Below, one piece after another: positions 1-8,426 of a stretch of 64,000 bases of DNA. This DNA is from Hydrogenovibrio crunogenus (lineage in GTDB: Bacteria > Pseudomonadota > Gammaproteobacteria > Thiomicrospirales > Thiomicrospiraceae), in the NCBI RefSeq assembly GCF_004786015.1, contig NZ_CP032096.1, positions 1 through 64,000 on the forward strand. The letters are read 5' to 3'. The notes under the pieces were generated by a model. It saw only the letters and a list, made by a program, of their open reading frames with translations, did no database searches and was not told where the DNA came from. The translations under genes were made by a program, and so were the position numbers. The stretch's first letter is position 1; each line of letters opens with the position of its first letter.

Positions 1-1404
1 TTGACAACAACGCTTTGGCCACAAGTCCTTAAACAACTAGAAGCTGTTTTGAACGATCAGCAATTTTCTACCTGGATTCGTCCGTTAGAAGCTGTAGAAG
101 AAAATAACACTTTACGTCTTATCGCACCGTCTGGGTTTATCTTAGACTGGGTAAACAAAAAACTGCTTTCGCAAATCAAGCAGGCGGTTTACCTCGTCGC
201 ACCCGTAAACACGCCAGAAGTGACGCTAGAAGTGGGTGAATACGCCATCGAAAGCTTCAATGAACCTGAAAACACGTCGGTACCTCAGCCGTTAAGAGAA
301 ACCAAAGCTGAGAGAGAAGCCGCAGAAAAAGCCGCTTCAAGCGCGACGAAGAAAAAATCGGACAGCCCGTCTAAAAAAACCATTAAACACAATCTAAACA
401 CCAATTTCACTTTTGATACCTTTGTCGAAGGGAAGGCCAACCAGCTTGCAGCAGCGGCGGCACGACAAGTAGCAGATAACCCAGGTGGCAGTTATAACCC
501 ATTCTTTATTTATGGCGGCGTCGGGCTAGGTAAAACGCATTTAATGCATGCCATCGGGAACGAATTGATGCGTCGTGATCCAAATGCTCGCGTGGTGTAC
601 CTTCACTCAGAGCGCTTCGTCGCTGATATGGTCAATGCGCTCCGTCATAATAAAATTGATGAATTCAAACGCTTCTACCGCTCTTTAGATGCGCTATTAA
701 TCGATGACATTCAGTTCTTTGCCAAAAAAGAACAATCGCAGGAAGAGTTCTTCCACACTTTCAACACCTTATTGGAAGGCAACAAACAAGTTATCTTAAC
801 CAGTGATCGGTTTCCAAAGGAAGTGGATGGTCTGGAAGATCGGTTGAAGTCGCGTTTCGGTTGGGGATTAACCATTGCCGTTGAACCGCCTGAATTTGAA
901 ATGCGTGTGGCTATCTTAATGAAAAAAGCGGCTGAGTTCGGTTTCTTACTGCCGGATGAAGTCGCGTTTTTCATCGCCAAACGACTACGCGGTAATGTTC
1001 GTGATCTGGAAGGTGCCTTAAAACGTGTGGGCGCATTTGCGCAGTTTACCCAACAATTGGTCACGGTTGATTTGGCGAAAGATGCTTTAAAAGACTTACT
1101 GGCACTGCAACAAAAAATGGTCACCTTGGAAAATATCCAAAAAACCGTCGCCGATTATTACAAAATCCGAGTGGCTGACCTGCTTTCTAAGAGAAGAACT
1201 CGTAATATTGCTCGTCCAAGACAGATGTCGATGGCCATTTCTAAAGAGTTGACCAGTCATAGCTTACCTGAAATCGGCGATGCTTTTGGCGGTCGTGATC
1301 ACACCACAGTGTTGCATGCCGTGCGCAAAATAAACGAACTCAAAGAAACCGACCATCGTATTGAAGAAGACTTTAATAGTTTGATTAGAATTATTACGAA
1401 TTAA
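1..1404 (+). CDS. dnaA: Chromosomal replication initiator protein DnaA
   Basis: DnaA binds origin DnaA boxes as an ATP-loaded oligomer and opens the duplex. The 467-residue protein has family-normal length. Its N-terminal domain I begins [10 protein letters not shown], which lines up with the known DnaA start, so the TTG at base 1 is the real start although its ribosome binding site lies outside the window. Walker A GGVGLGKT is at residues 172-179 and the Walker B aspartates D235-D236 lie in LLIDDIQFF. The domain IV helix-turn-helix signature [10 protein letters not shown] is near residue 430. A variable linker rich in Lys, Ala and Ser (about 95-130) is domain II. It heads the dnaA-dnaN-recF cluster. 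The origin itself is presumably upstream, outside this window. Confidence 0.98.
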   Translation: MTTTLWPQVLKQLEAVLNDQQFSTWIRPLEAVEENNTLRLIAPSGFILDWVNKKLLSQIKQAVYLVAPVNTPEVTLEVGEYAIESFNEPENTSVPQPLRETKAEREAAEKAASSATKKKSDSPSKKTIKHNLNTNFTFDTFVEGKANQLAAAAARQVADNPGGSYNPFFIYGGVGLGKTHLMHAIGNELMRRDPNARVVYLHSERFVADMVNALRHNKIDEFKRFYRSLDALLIDDIQFFAKKEQSQEEFFHTFNTLLEGNKQVILTSDRFPKEVDGLEDRLKSRFGWGLTIAVEPPEFEMRVAILMKKAAEFGFLLPDEVAFFIAKRLRGNVRDLEGALKRVGAFAQFTQQLVTVDLAKDALKDLLALQQKMVTLENIQKTVADYYKIRVADLLSKRRTRNIARPRQMSMAISKELTSHSLPEIGDAFGGRDHTTVLHAVRKINELKETDHRIEEDFNSLIRIITN

Positions 1405-1514
1405 TTTGATTACGAGTCATGAAACTCTCGAAACAAAAGTTTTATGCAAACGTCATGTTGATGAACCGAATTTATTTTAAATTTTTCAAAGGTTTCTATA
1501 CATAATTGTCGGAA

Positions 1515-1539
1515 ATGTTGGCATAATTAAAGCCAACAT
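1515..1539. repeat. Inverted repeat between dnaA and dnaN
   Basis: ATGTTGGC (1515-1522) and GCCAACAT (1532-1539) form a perfect 8-bp inverted repeat with a 9-base AT loop, 40 bases before dnaN. There is no T tract good enough for a confident terminator. It could be a weak dnaA terminator or an operator in the dnaN promoter region. Confidence 0.45.
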
Positions 1540-1578
1540 AAAATTTCATAGCAAAAAAGAATATTTAAAGGTATTGAG

Positions 1579-2685
1579 ATGAAAATCAGTCTTTCTCGTG
1601 AGAATCTGTTAAAAGTGTTACAAACAGTCGGAGGGGTAGTCGAGAAACGTCAAACCATGCCGATTTTGGCCAATATACTGTTCCAAGTGAACCAAAACAC
1701 TTTAACGGTCACTGCTTCGGATTTGGAAATTGAAACACGAGCATCGACTGAGTTGGAAAGCAGCGATGGAGATTTCAGCGTCACCTTACCGGCGGTGAAA
1801 TTGATCAGTATTGTTCGTTCGTTACCGGATGGCCTGACCATTTTGCTGGAATTTGATGAAATGCGCTGCCAGTTATCTGCCGGGCGCTCTCGCTTTAAAC
1901 TCTCAACCCTGCCAGCAGATGACTTCCCAACCATTGATTTGACACAAACCGAACTGTCATTTTCAATGGCACAAAATCAGCTAAAACAAATCATTCACAA
2001 TACTGCTTTTGCGATGGCCAGCCAAGATGTACGTTTTTATCTGAACGGTATGTTGTTTGACATCAGCAACCAAACATTGCGAGTGGTCGCAACAGATGGA
2101 CACCGCCTTTCAACCTGTTCGACATTGCTTGAAACCGAAGGGCTGACATCCACTCAGGCTATTTTGCCTCGAAAAGGGGTCTTAGAGCTTCAAAAGTTGA
2201 TTGGCGATGATGACAATTTGATTGCTTTCTCGCTCGCTAAGAATTATCTGACCGTACAATTTGAAGAAACCGTATTCACCTGTAAGCTAGTGGATGGACG
2301 TTTTCCCGATTTCAACCGCGTCTTGCCACAACATAATGACCAACTGGTCCAAACAGATAGAGAATTACTTCGTAGTCTCTTGCAGCGTGCGGCGATTTTA
2401 TCGAATGATAAATTTAAAGGAATCCGTTTGGCCTTGAGCCAAAACCTATTGGCGGTGCACGCTCAAAACTCCGATCAGGATGAATCTCATGAAGACATGG
2501 CGATTGATTATAACGGCACGGAAATGGAAATCGGTTTTAACGTCAACTACCTGCTGGATGTATTGAACTCGATGCATGAAGAAGCGGTGACACTTTATAT
2601 GAAAGATGCCAACAGCAGTTGCATGGTCGATACCCAAAATGAAACCTGTCATTGCCAGCATGTCATCATGCCAATGCGTCTGTAG
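1579..2685 (+). CDS. dnaN: DNA polymerase III beta sliding clamp
   Basis: The beta clamp encircles DNA as a dimer and tethers polymerase III and other enzymes. The 368-residue product matches the three-domain family in length. It begins MKISLSRENLLKVLQTVGGV and ends with the typical VIMPMRL tail, where the MPMRL residues line the partner-binding pocket. The ATG start is preceded by an AAAGG-type ribosome binding site. It lies 174 bases after dnaA and is followed by a terminator-like repeat and then recF. Confidence 0.98.
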   Translation: MKISLSRENLLKVLQTVGGVVEKRQTMPILANILFQVNQNTLTVTASDLEIETRASTELESSDGDFSVTLPAVKLISIVRSLPDGLTILLEFDEMRCQLSAGRSRFKLSTLPADDFPTIDLTQTELSFSMAQNQLKQIIHNTAFAMASQDVRFYLNGMLFDISNQTLRVVATDGHRLSTCSTLLETEGLTSTQAILPRKGVLELQKLIGDDDNLIAFSLAKNYLTVQFEETVFTCKLVDGRFPDFNRVLPQHNDQLVQTDRELLRSLLQRAAILSNDKFKGIRLALSQNLLAVHAQNSDQDESHEDMAIDYNGTEMEIGFNVNYLLDVLNSMHEEAVTLYMKDANSSCMVDTQNETCHCQHVIMPMRL

Positions 2686-2695
2686 AAATCCATTC

Positions 2696-2734
2696 CACAC
2701 CCTTTATCACACATATAAAGGTGAAAAGGGTGTG
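2696..2734 (+). terminator. Terminator-like inverted repeat after dnaN
   Basis: CACACCCTTT (2696-2705) pairs perfectly with AAAGGGTGTG (2725-2734) over 10 bp, with a 19-base loop. It begins 10 bases after the dnaN stop. A T-rich stretch follows only after about 16 bases, so it may be an attenuator or mRNA end rather than a strict intrinsic terminator. Confidence 0.55.
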
Positions 2735-2785
2735 TCTTCAGTTTCGCTGTCTTTTTTAATTTAGTTCGCACTTCGAGCACCCGAT

Positions 2786-3874
2786 TTGTCTAAAATCCTT
2801 CAGTTCCAGCTACAACACTTTCGTAACATTGAACAGGCTTCCTTAACTTTCAGCGACGGCTTAAATTTGATTGTCGGTGACAATGCGGCTGGAAAAACGG
2901 CACTGATTGAAGCAATCTGGACACTGGCTTCCGGTCGCTCTTTCCGAACCGCAAAACCGCAACAGCTCATTCAACAAGGCCAAACCGAAATGGTCGTATT
3001 CTGTACGCTGACTGAAGCGGGTCGAACTCACAAAATTGGGTTGGCAAGAGCTACCGACAAAGTGACCATGAAAATTGATGGTGAACCGGCGAAAACACAA
3101 GCAGATATGTCAGCAAAACTACCGGTTCAGTTACTCACCCCCGAAAGCCATCGTTTACTGGAAGAAGGACCAAAAGCAAGGCGCCAGTTCATGGACTGGG
3201 GCTGTTTCCATCATCATGCCGATTTCATTCATGTATGGCGCCACTATCAAAGAGCCCTTAAACAACGAAATCACGCGCTGAAAAAAAGACTGCCTGCACC
3301 GCAAATTCAACTATGGGATGCTCAACTGGTTGAAGCCGCCGAAAAAATTGATGTTATTCGAGCCGACTATATCACTCGACTCACACCTTATCTTGTCGAG
3401 TTTTGCCAAGCATTAATGCCCGAAATCACCGTGAGCCCGGAATGCCATTATCGACCCGGTTGGCCAAAGACAGCAGAAAGCTATCGTCAACTTCTGGCAG
3501 ACAATTTTGCCAAAGACACTTTACAGGGCCATACCCAATATGGCAGTCATAGAGCTGATATCAAGTTCCGCTTCAACGGCCAAGAAGCGTTAATGACTTT
3601 ATCACGAGGGCAGCAAAAATTGTTTGTCTGTGCCTTGTTATTAGCGCAAGCCACCTTGTTCCAACAACACAGTCAACAACCCGTAATTATGCTCATTGAT
3701 GATTTACCTGCGGAGTTGGATGCAAAGCATCGTGAGACTTTATTGAAGCTACTTAACTTACTGGACATTCAACATATCTTGACCAGTACCGCACAAGATT
3801 TAATTCCGGTTCTAAACCCAGAAAATGCCAAAATCTGGCACATTCAAAAAGGCAAGCTCACTGAACAACACTGA
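2786..3874 (+). CDS. recF: DNA replication and repair protein RecF
   Basis: RecF is an SMC/ABC-type ATPase that works with RecO and RecR to load RecA at gaps. The 362-residue protein begins MSKILQFQLQHFRNIE, the conserved RecF N-terminus, which supports the TTG start even though no strong ribosome binding site precedes it. Walker A GDNAAGKT is at residues 31-38, the ABC signature is in TLSRGQQKLF, and Walker B is in IMLIDDLPAELD. Its stop codon overlaps the region of a CCAGGCCTGG hairpin. Gene order dnaA-dnaN-recF is the classical one, but gyrB is displaced by an efflux cluster. Confidence 0.96.
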   Translation: MSKILQFQLQHFRNIEQASLTFSDGLNLIVGDNAAGKTALIEAIWTLASGRSFRTAKPQQLIQQGQTEMVVFCTLTEAGRTHKIGLARATDKVTMKIDGEPAKTQADMSAKLPVQLLTPESHRLLEEGPKARRQFMDWGCFHHHADFIHVWRHYQRALKQRNHALKKRLPAPQIQLWDAQLVEAAEKIDVIRADYITRLTPYLVEFCQALMPEITVSPECHYRPGWPKTAESYRQLLADNFAKDTLQGHTQYGSHRADIKFRFNGQEALMTLSRGQQKLFVCALLLAQATLFQQHSQQPVIMLIDDLPAELDAKHRETLLKLLNLLDIQHILTSTAQDLIPVLNPENAKIWHIQKGKLTEQH

Positions 3875-3886
3875 GCCAGGCCTGGC
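3875..3886 (+). terminator. CCAGGCCTGG hairpin after recF
   Basis: A 12-bp perfect palindrome (GCCAGGCCTGGC) begins at the base after the recF stop codon and is followed by AATTTTTG. It is copy 1 of the dispersed core, here with a short stem and T tract, so a weak intrinsic terminator. Confidence 0.6.
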
Positions 3887-3915
3887 AATTTTTGAACGCT
3901 GTTTCTTAAGAAAGA

Positions 3916-3944
3916 TTGACGTCATGACTGATTTAAAATACGCT
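3916..3944 (+). promoter_or_regulatory. Candidate sigma-70 promoter of the two-component operon
   Basis: TTGACG (3916-3921) and TACGCT (3939-3944) are separated by 17 bases and lie about 30 bases before the response-regulator start. The -35 is good and the -10 is poor, so this is only a candidate. Confidence 0.35.
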
Positions 3945-3974
3945 TAACCTTTCTATTTGCCACCCAAAACGGTT

Positions 3975-4646
3975 ATGACTAAGATATTACTCGTTGAAGA
4001 TGAAGCCTTACTGGTCGAAAATCTCAAAAAAAATTTAAACCAACAAGATTACATCTTAGACACTGCGATGGATGGCGAAGAAGCACTTTATCTAACCAAT
4101 GAATATGAATACGACCTGATTATTCTAGATTTAGGGCTTCCCAAAAAATCTGGGCTTCAGGTCTTGGAAGAAATTCGAGCTGACCAGAACACAACTCCGG
4201 TTCTGATTTTAACAGCCCGAAACACTTGGCAAGAGCGTGTAGAAGGCTTAAAAAAAGGCGCTGATGACTATTTAGGGAAACCCTTTCACTTTGAAGAGTT
4301 GATTGCCCGCATTGAAGTACTGTTAAAACGACCTGCCCAATCTCAACCCCAGTGCTTACGATTTCAAGAGTATGAACTGGATCTGGACTCCCGAGAGCTC
4401 AAAGTAAAAGAACAGCATTTTTCTTTAACTAAAACTGAGTTTACGCTGGCCAAGCTGTTCTTATCAAACCCTAACCGAGTCTTCTCTAAAGAAATCTTAA
4501 TGCAGCGCTTAGGTGATCAGCACCACGAAAGAGACAGCAACTTAATTGAAGTCTATATTCGAAAACTGCGCCAATATATGGGGAAAACTGCCATTGAAAC
4601 CTTACGCGGCCAAGGCTATCGTTTGGTTGGAGAACCTTCTGCATGA
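3975..4646 (+). CDS. OmpR-family response regulator
   Basis: Two-component DNA-binding regulator with an N-terminal receiver domain (1-115) and a C-terminal OmpR/PhoB winged helix. Receiver residues are visible: acid pair E8-D9, phospho-acceptor D52 in IILDLGLP, T80 and K102 in GKPF. I chose the ATG at 3975 (MTKILLVEDE), because a TTG at 3957 would add six non-homologous residues. Its last four bases overlap the kinase start (ATGA), so the pair is translationally coupled. The cluster sits directly upstream of the RND efflux operon, which it probably controls. The inducing metal cannot be read from sequence. Confidence 0.93.
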   Translation: MTKILLVEDEALLVENLKKNLNQQDYILDTAMDGEEALYLTNEYEYDLIILDLGLPKKSGLQVLEEIRADQNTTPVLILTARNTWQERVEGLKKGADDYLGKPFHFEELIARIEVLLKRPAQSQPQCLRFQEYELDLDSRELKVKEQHFSLTKTEFTLAKLFLSNPNRVFSKEILMQRLGDQHHERDSNLIEVYIRKLRQYMGKTAIETLRGQGYRLVGEPSA

Positions 4647-5983
4647 AGTCGATAGAAAAACAACTTAACTGGTCACTTTCCATCAGTATTTTGCTGGTGT
4701 TTTTTGTGTTTTGGTGGATCTCGGTCTTTACCATTCATCACCTCACGGAAGACTATATTTTAACTCGCCTGCAACATGATACGGTGTCGATTGAAAAACA
4801 CCTCAACCGTGCGTCAACGGGACAAGATTTGCCAGACATTGATTATGACGCCATCAATCCGATATACGCTCAACCCCTTTCCGGGCATTATTTCGTCATT
4901 CAGTTAGGCCATCACACTTTAAAATCACATTCGTTACAAGATTACCCTTTATTCCTTAAAAACAGCACTGAGACAATCAGTCATTATGAGACCAAAGGGC
5001 CGGTTGAAGGAACAATCCTTGTTCGACGTTTTCAGACTACTTATCAGCAACAGCCCATAACATTATATGTGGCAGAAGACCATAGTCCGATCCAACGAAC
5101 GCTTCAAATATTCGATATATTGATTGGAATTTTTGCTCTCATGACACTGTTACTGCTTTACTGGGGACAAAAGACTTTATTGAGAAAAGGCTTTAAACAA
5201 CTGGACCCCATTCATCAAGCACTGAAAAACTTACACAAAGGGGATGCTTCTCAGTTGAAGGTGGAAGACTATCCCACCGAAGTCAGCGAATTGATTGAAA
5301 ATCTGAATCAAGCGATGCTCAGCGCCAGTCACCAATTGCAGCAATCACGCCAGTCGAATGCGAATTTAGCACACAGTCTGAAAACTCCACTGAATATGAT
5401 TTACCAGTTGCTGGATGATGTGGCTATGAAAGACCATCCAGAGCTACAAAAGACATTAAAACAACAAGCCCAAAAAATTCATAACCGTATTGAAAGTGAA
5501 CTCAAGAAAGCACGGCTAGCAGCCAGCAACCCCTCGGTAAAACCTTTCTCAATGCTAGATGACTTGCCAGACCTGACACAGTCAATTCAACAGTTGTACC
5601 CCGATAAAAAGCTTCATCTACAAAAATCGCCCGATACGCCCGATACCTTGCCAATTGAAAAAGAAGATGCTTATGAACTTCTAGGAAACTTGCTGGATAA
5701 TGCCGCCAAGTTTGGGCAAAGCCAGCTATTCCTGACTTTTACACGACTTTTAGATGAAGCAACCGGAAAAACAAAAACGGTCATTATTATTGAAGATGAC
5801 GGCTCAGGGGTGCCTTCCGAGAAAGTTGCCGAAATTCAAACACGCGGACACAGATTAGATGAATCAATTGCCGGGCATGGTATTGGGCTTTCCATTGTGC
5901 AGCAAACAGCTAAAGCCTATGCGATTGACTTACAATTTGGAAATTCCGAAAAAGGCGGTTTAAAAGTAACCTTAACCCTTTAA
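4643..5983 (+). CDS. Sensor histidine kinase, PhoQ-like
   Basis: Membrane sensor kinase of 446 residues, partner of the regulator it overlaps by 4 bases. It has a first membrane helix at about 10-32, a periplasmic sensor of about 130 residues and a second helix near 160-178. A HAMP-like linker and a dimerisation helix follow, with phospho-acceptor H244 in NLAHSLKTPL, which resembles PhoQ. ATP-binding motifs follow: the N-box ending in DNAAKFG (N353), G1 EDDGSGVP and G2 HGIGLSIV. The operon ends at a CCAGGCCTGG hairpin. The likely target is the efflux operon next door. Confidence 0.92.
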   Translation: MKSIEKQLNWSLSISILLVFFVFWWISVFTIHHLTEDYILTRLQHDTVSIEKHLNRASTGQDLPDIDYDAINPIYAQPLSGHYFVIQLGHHTLKSHSLQDYPLFLKNSTETISHYETKGPVEGTILVRRFQTTYQQQPITLYVAEDHSPIQRTLQIFDILIGIFALMTLLLLYWGQKTLLRKGFKQLDPIHQALKNLHKGDASQLKVEDYPTEVSELIENLNQAMLSASHQLQQSRQSNANLAHSLKTPLNMIYQLLDDVAMKDHPELQKTLKQQAQKIHNRIESELKKARLAASNPSVKPFSMLDDLPDLTQSIQQLYPDKKLHLQKSPDTPDTLPIEKEDAYELLGNLLDNAAKFGQSQLFLTFTRLLDEATGKTKTVIIIEDDGSGVPSEKVAEIQTRGHRLDESIAGHGIGLSIVQQTAKAYAIDLQFGNSEKGGLKVTLTL

Positions 5984-5997
5984 AAGGTTATTTTTGT

Positions 5998-6023
5998 AAA
6001 AATAACCAGGCCTGGCTATTTTT
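5998..6023 (+). terminator. CCAGGCCTGG terminator after the kinase
   Basis: The core is at 6006-6015. AAAAATA on the left and TATTTTT on the right extend the stem, with one A-C mismatch next to the core. The run of T makes it a convincing intrinsic terminator between the kinase and the efflux operon. Confidence 0.75.
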
Positions 6024-6034
6024 TTATGACTTTT

Positions 6035-6066
6035 TTCAGCTTCAATTCAGTTTCATCCTTTAAGAT
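6035..6066 (+). promoter_or_regulatory. Tandem repeat and -10 of the efflux operon
   Basis: TTCAGCTTCAA (6035-6045) is followed without a gap by TTCAGTTTCAT (6046-6056), 9 of 11 identical. A -10-like TAAGAT follows at 6061-6066. Direct half-sites with an 11-bp period overlapping the -35 position are the usual target layout for OmpR-family activators, so this is the probable site of the neighbouring response regulator. Confidence 0.55.
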
Positions 6067-6098
6067 ACCTTTATTCAATCAATCATAGGGTCTTTTAA

Positions 6099-7292
6099 AT
6101 GAAAGCTACTCTGGTCTTTTTAAGCGCATGCACCTTAAGTGCAAATGTTTGGGCGGTGACTTACAGTGACTTGCTGCCCAAGGTCATCAACCAATTGCCA
6201 CAAAAACAGGAATTGGTGGATTTCCAAGCATTGTCTAGCGCTAACCAATCCGCGGCCGACAGTTGGATTGCCGGTGACGTTGCACTGAATTTAAAGCATG
6301 AAAATGATTCCATAACGGGTAATCAAGGATTTGAATCCTGGGAAGGAGGCGCTCGCTTTCCAATTTGGTTACCCGGCCAATCAGGAAGCCGTCAACACAT
6401 CGGAGAGGCTTATCAATCCTTAAACCAAGTCGGTCGACAACAAATCCAACTCATGGCTTCCAAACAACTTCGTCAATTGGTCTGGCAAACGAAAAAAGCC
6501 GAAATTCGTCTTAAGTTTGCTCATAAAGATTTAAAACAAAGTCAAGCACTGGTGGCATTAGTCACGCAAAAAGTCGATGCCGGAGAAAGCCCAAAATTTG
6601 ATTTGCTTCTGGCGCAAAAAGCGTTATTTAAATCGCAAAAAAATGTGGCTCAAAAAGAAGCCGCTTATCAAGTCGCCTTGCAACACTATGCTCAATGGAC
6701 GCAACAGACCGAGCTACCCTCTCCTTTGGCTGAAACGTTAGAGTCGCAAACCATCACGCTGGAACAACACCCGGATTACAAAGTGCTACAAGCACAAGTT
6801 CAAGCCGAGCAAGCTAAGCTTGAATTGGCCAAAGCCAGTCAACGTGGCAACCCCAGTGTGTATGTGGGGGCGAAAAATGAACGGGATAAACAAACTGCGG
6901 ACAACAGCATTTTAATTGCAGAAGTCAGCTTTCCTATTGGCGTCGACCCAACAGCACCTTCACGTATTGCAGAGCAACGCCAAGCGGTGTCTCAACGTCA
7001 AATTGCCCAAAACCGAGCAAAACAACAATTGCAACTGAATCTAATTCAAGCGAAAGAAGCTTGGATTGCTGCCCAAAAATCAGAACGTTTATCAAAACAA
7101 CAAAACACCTTATCGGTGGAAGCCATGAAGTTAGCCAAAATGGCCTATCAGAAAGGAGAGACTTCTATTCAAAACCTGCTGTTGATGAAACAGCAATATT
7201 TTGAAGATAAGTTGAATTTTAAATTAGCCAAATTGAATCGCTTAGAGGCGATTTCTAACCTGAATCAAGCCTTAGGAGTGAGCCTAAAATGA
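6099..7292 (+). CDS. Outer-membrane efflux protein, TolC/CzcC family
   Basis: Outer-membrane channel of an RND metal-efflux pump. The 397-residue protein has a Sec signal peptide ending near NVWA (about residue 19). It then carries two TolC-type repeats of long Gln/Ala/Lys-rich coiled coils, with VTQKVDAGESPKFDLLLAQK in the first half and MAYQKGETSIQNLLLMKQQY in the second. First gene of the czcCBA-like operon, overlapping the next gene by 4 bases. The subfamily is called from context; substrate (Co/Zn/Cd or Cu/Ag) is not decided by sequence. Confidence 0.88.
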   Translation: MKATLVFLSACTLSANVWAVTYSDLLPKVINQLPQKQELVDFQALSSANQSAADSWIAGDVALNLKHENDSITGNQGFESWEGGARFPIWLPGQSGSRQHIGEAYQSLNQVGRQQIQLMASKQLRQLVWQTKKAEIRLKFAHKDLKQSQALVALVTQKVDAGESPKFDLLLAQKALFKSQKNVAQKEAAYQVALQHYAQWTQQTELPSPLAETLESQTITLEQHPDYKVLQAQVQAEQAKLELAKASQRGNPSVYVGAKNERDKQTADNSILIAEVSFPIGVDPTAPSRIAEQRQAVSQRQIAQNRAKQQLQLNLIQAKEAWIAAQKSERLSKQQNTLSVEAMKLAKMAYQKGETSIQNLLLMKQQYFEDKLNFKLAKLNRLEAISNLNQALGVSLK

Positions 7293-8425
7293 AGTTTTTA
7301 AATCTGTCCTCAACCACTTTTCTGCACACTTTATTGTGGGTGACCAGCTTGATGATGCCTTGGCAACTGCATGCTGCCGACTCCTTGACCTTGGCGCCAG
7401 AAAAACAGGCCTTCTTAGGCATTCAAACCGCCCCCGTAAAAGCCCTTTCTTCTTTTCCAGGAAGAAGCTACCCAGGGGAAACGATTCTGCCACCGAACCA
7501 AACGTTTCTGGTGACTTCGCCTTTATCTGGCATGGTGACTAAAGTCATTCGTATTCACGGCCCGGTTAAAAAAGGGGAAATCATCGCAGAACTCCAAAGC
7601 CCGGAATTACTCAACGCCCAAAAGAATTTTTTGAATACCTTATCGGATTTAAAAGCCGCGCAAGCTGATTTGAACCGAGCCAAAAAGCTGTCTCAAACCG
7701 GCGTGGTTTCTACCAAAAAATATCAACAAGCGGAAGCCAGCTTGAAAAAATATCAACAAATAAAATTCCAACAACGACAAGATCTTGCTTTGTTGGGCAT
7801 GGCCGACACGGCAATTACTCAGTTGGAAAAAACAAGCCGTCTTCAACCTGCCATCATTCAAATCCGTTCCCCTGTAGAAGGTGAACTCTACAATTTACAA
7901 ATTCGAAGCGGGCAACGTTTAAGCACGAACCAGCCTATTATTTCAGTGGCACAAATCACCCCCATTGTGGTTGAAGCAAAAATTCCATTACATACAGCGC
8001 AGCAGCTGATGATGGAGCAAACAGCACAATTGGTCACCCCTCAAGTGAAAGGTAAAATCGAATACATTCCAGGATTCGCTGATCCGATGACACAAACGGT
8101 GAACGTTCATATCGAATTCGCCAACCAGGATCACAGCTTGCGTCCTGGACAGATGGTTCAACTACATTTCATTTTCGAGCAGCAAGATGGCGATTATCTT
8201 TATCAGGTCAACCGTAATGCGATTAGTCAGTACGACAATCAGGATGTGATTTATATTCAGCAGGCGGAACAAATTCAAGTCATCCCAGTCGAGGTACTGA
8301 ATTTCACCCAGACACAGATGTTCTTCAAAACCGCTCAACCGTTACCACAAAATGCACAGGTCATTGTCAGCAGCACGTCTGCCGTCAAAGCCCTGTTAGA
8401 CGTTTCCTCGGAAGGGGGTGAATAG
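7289..8425 (+). CDS. RND efflux periplasmic adaptor (CzcB/CusB-like)
   Basis: Membrane-fusion protein linking the inner-membrane pump to the outer-membrane channel. 378 residues, with a signal peptide ending near WQLHAADS. Two lipoyl-type halves surround an alpha-hairpin (about 95-165, Lys/Gln-rich), followed by a beta-barrel domain with SLRPGQMVQLHF near 285. No His-rich or Met-rich metal-binding tail is evident. It begins inside the stop of the channel gene (ATGA) and runs into the pump gene start, so it is the middle of a tightly coupled operon. Confidence 0.9.
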   Translation: MKFLNLSSTTFLHTLLWVTSLMMPWQLHAADSLTLAPEKQAFLGIQTAPVKALSSFPGRSYPGETILPPNQTFLVTSPLSGMVTKVIRIHGPVKKGEIIAELQSPELLNAQKNFLNTLSDLKAAQADLNRAKKLSQTGVVSTKKYQQAEASLKKYQQIKFQQRQDLALLGMADTAITQLEKTSRLQPAIIQIRSPVEGELYNLQIRSGQRLSTNQPIISVAQITPIVVEAKIPLHTAQQLMMEQTAQLVTPQVKGKIEYIPGFADPMTQTVNVHIEFANQDHSLRPGQMVQLHFIFEQQDGDYLYQVNRNAISQYDNQDVIYIQQAEQIQVIPVEVLNFTQTQMFFKTAQPLPQNAQVIVSSTSAVKALLDVSSEGGE

Positions 8426-8426
8426 T

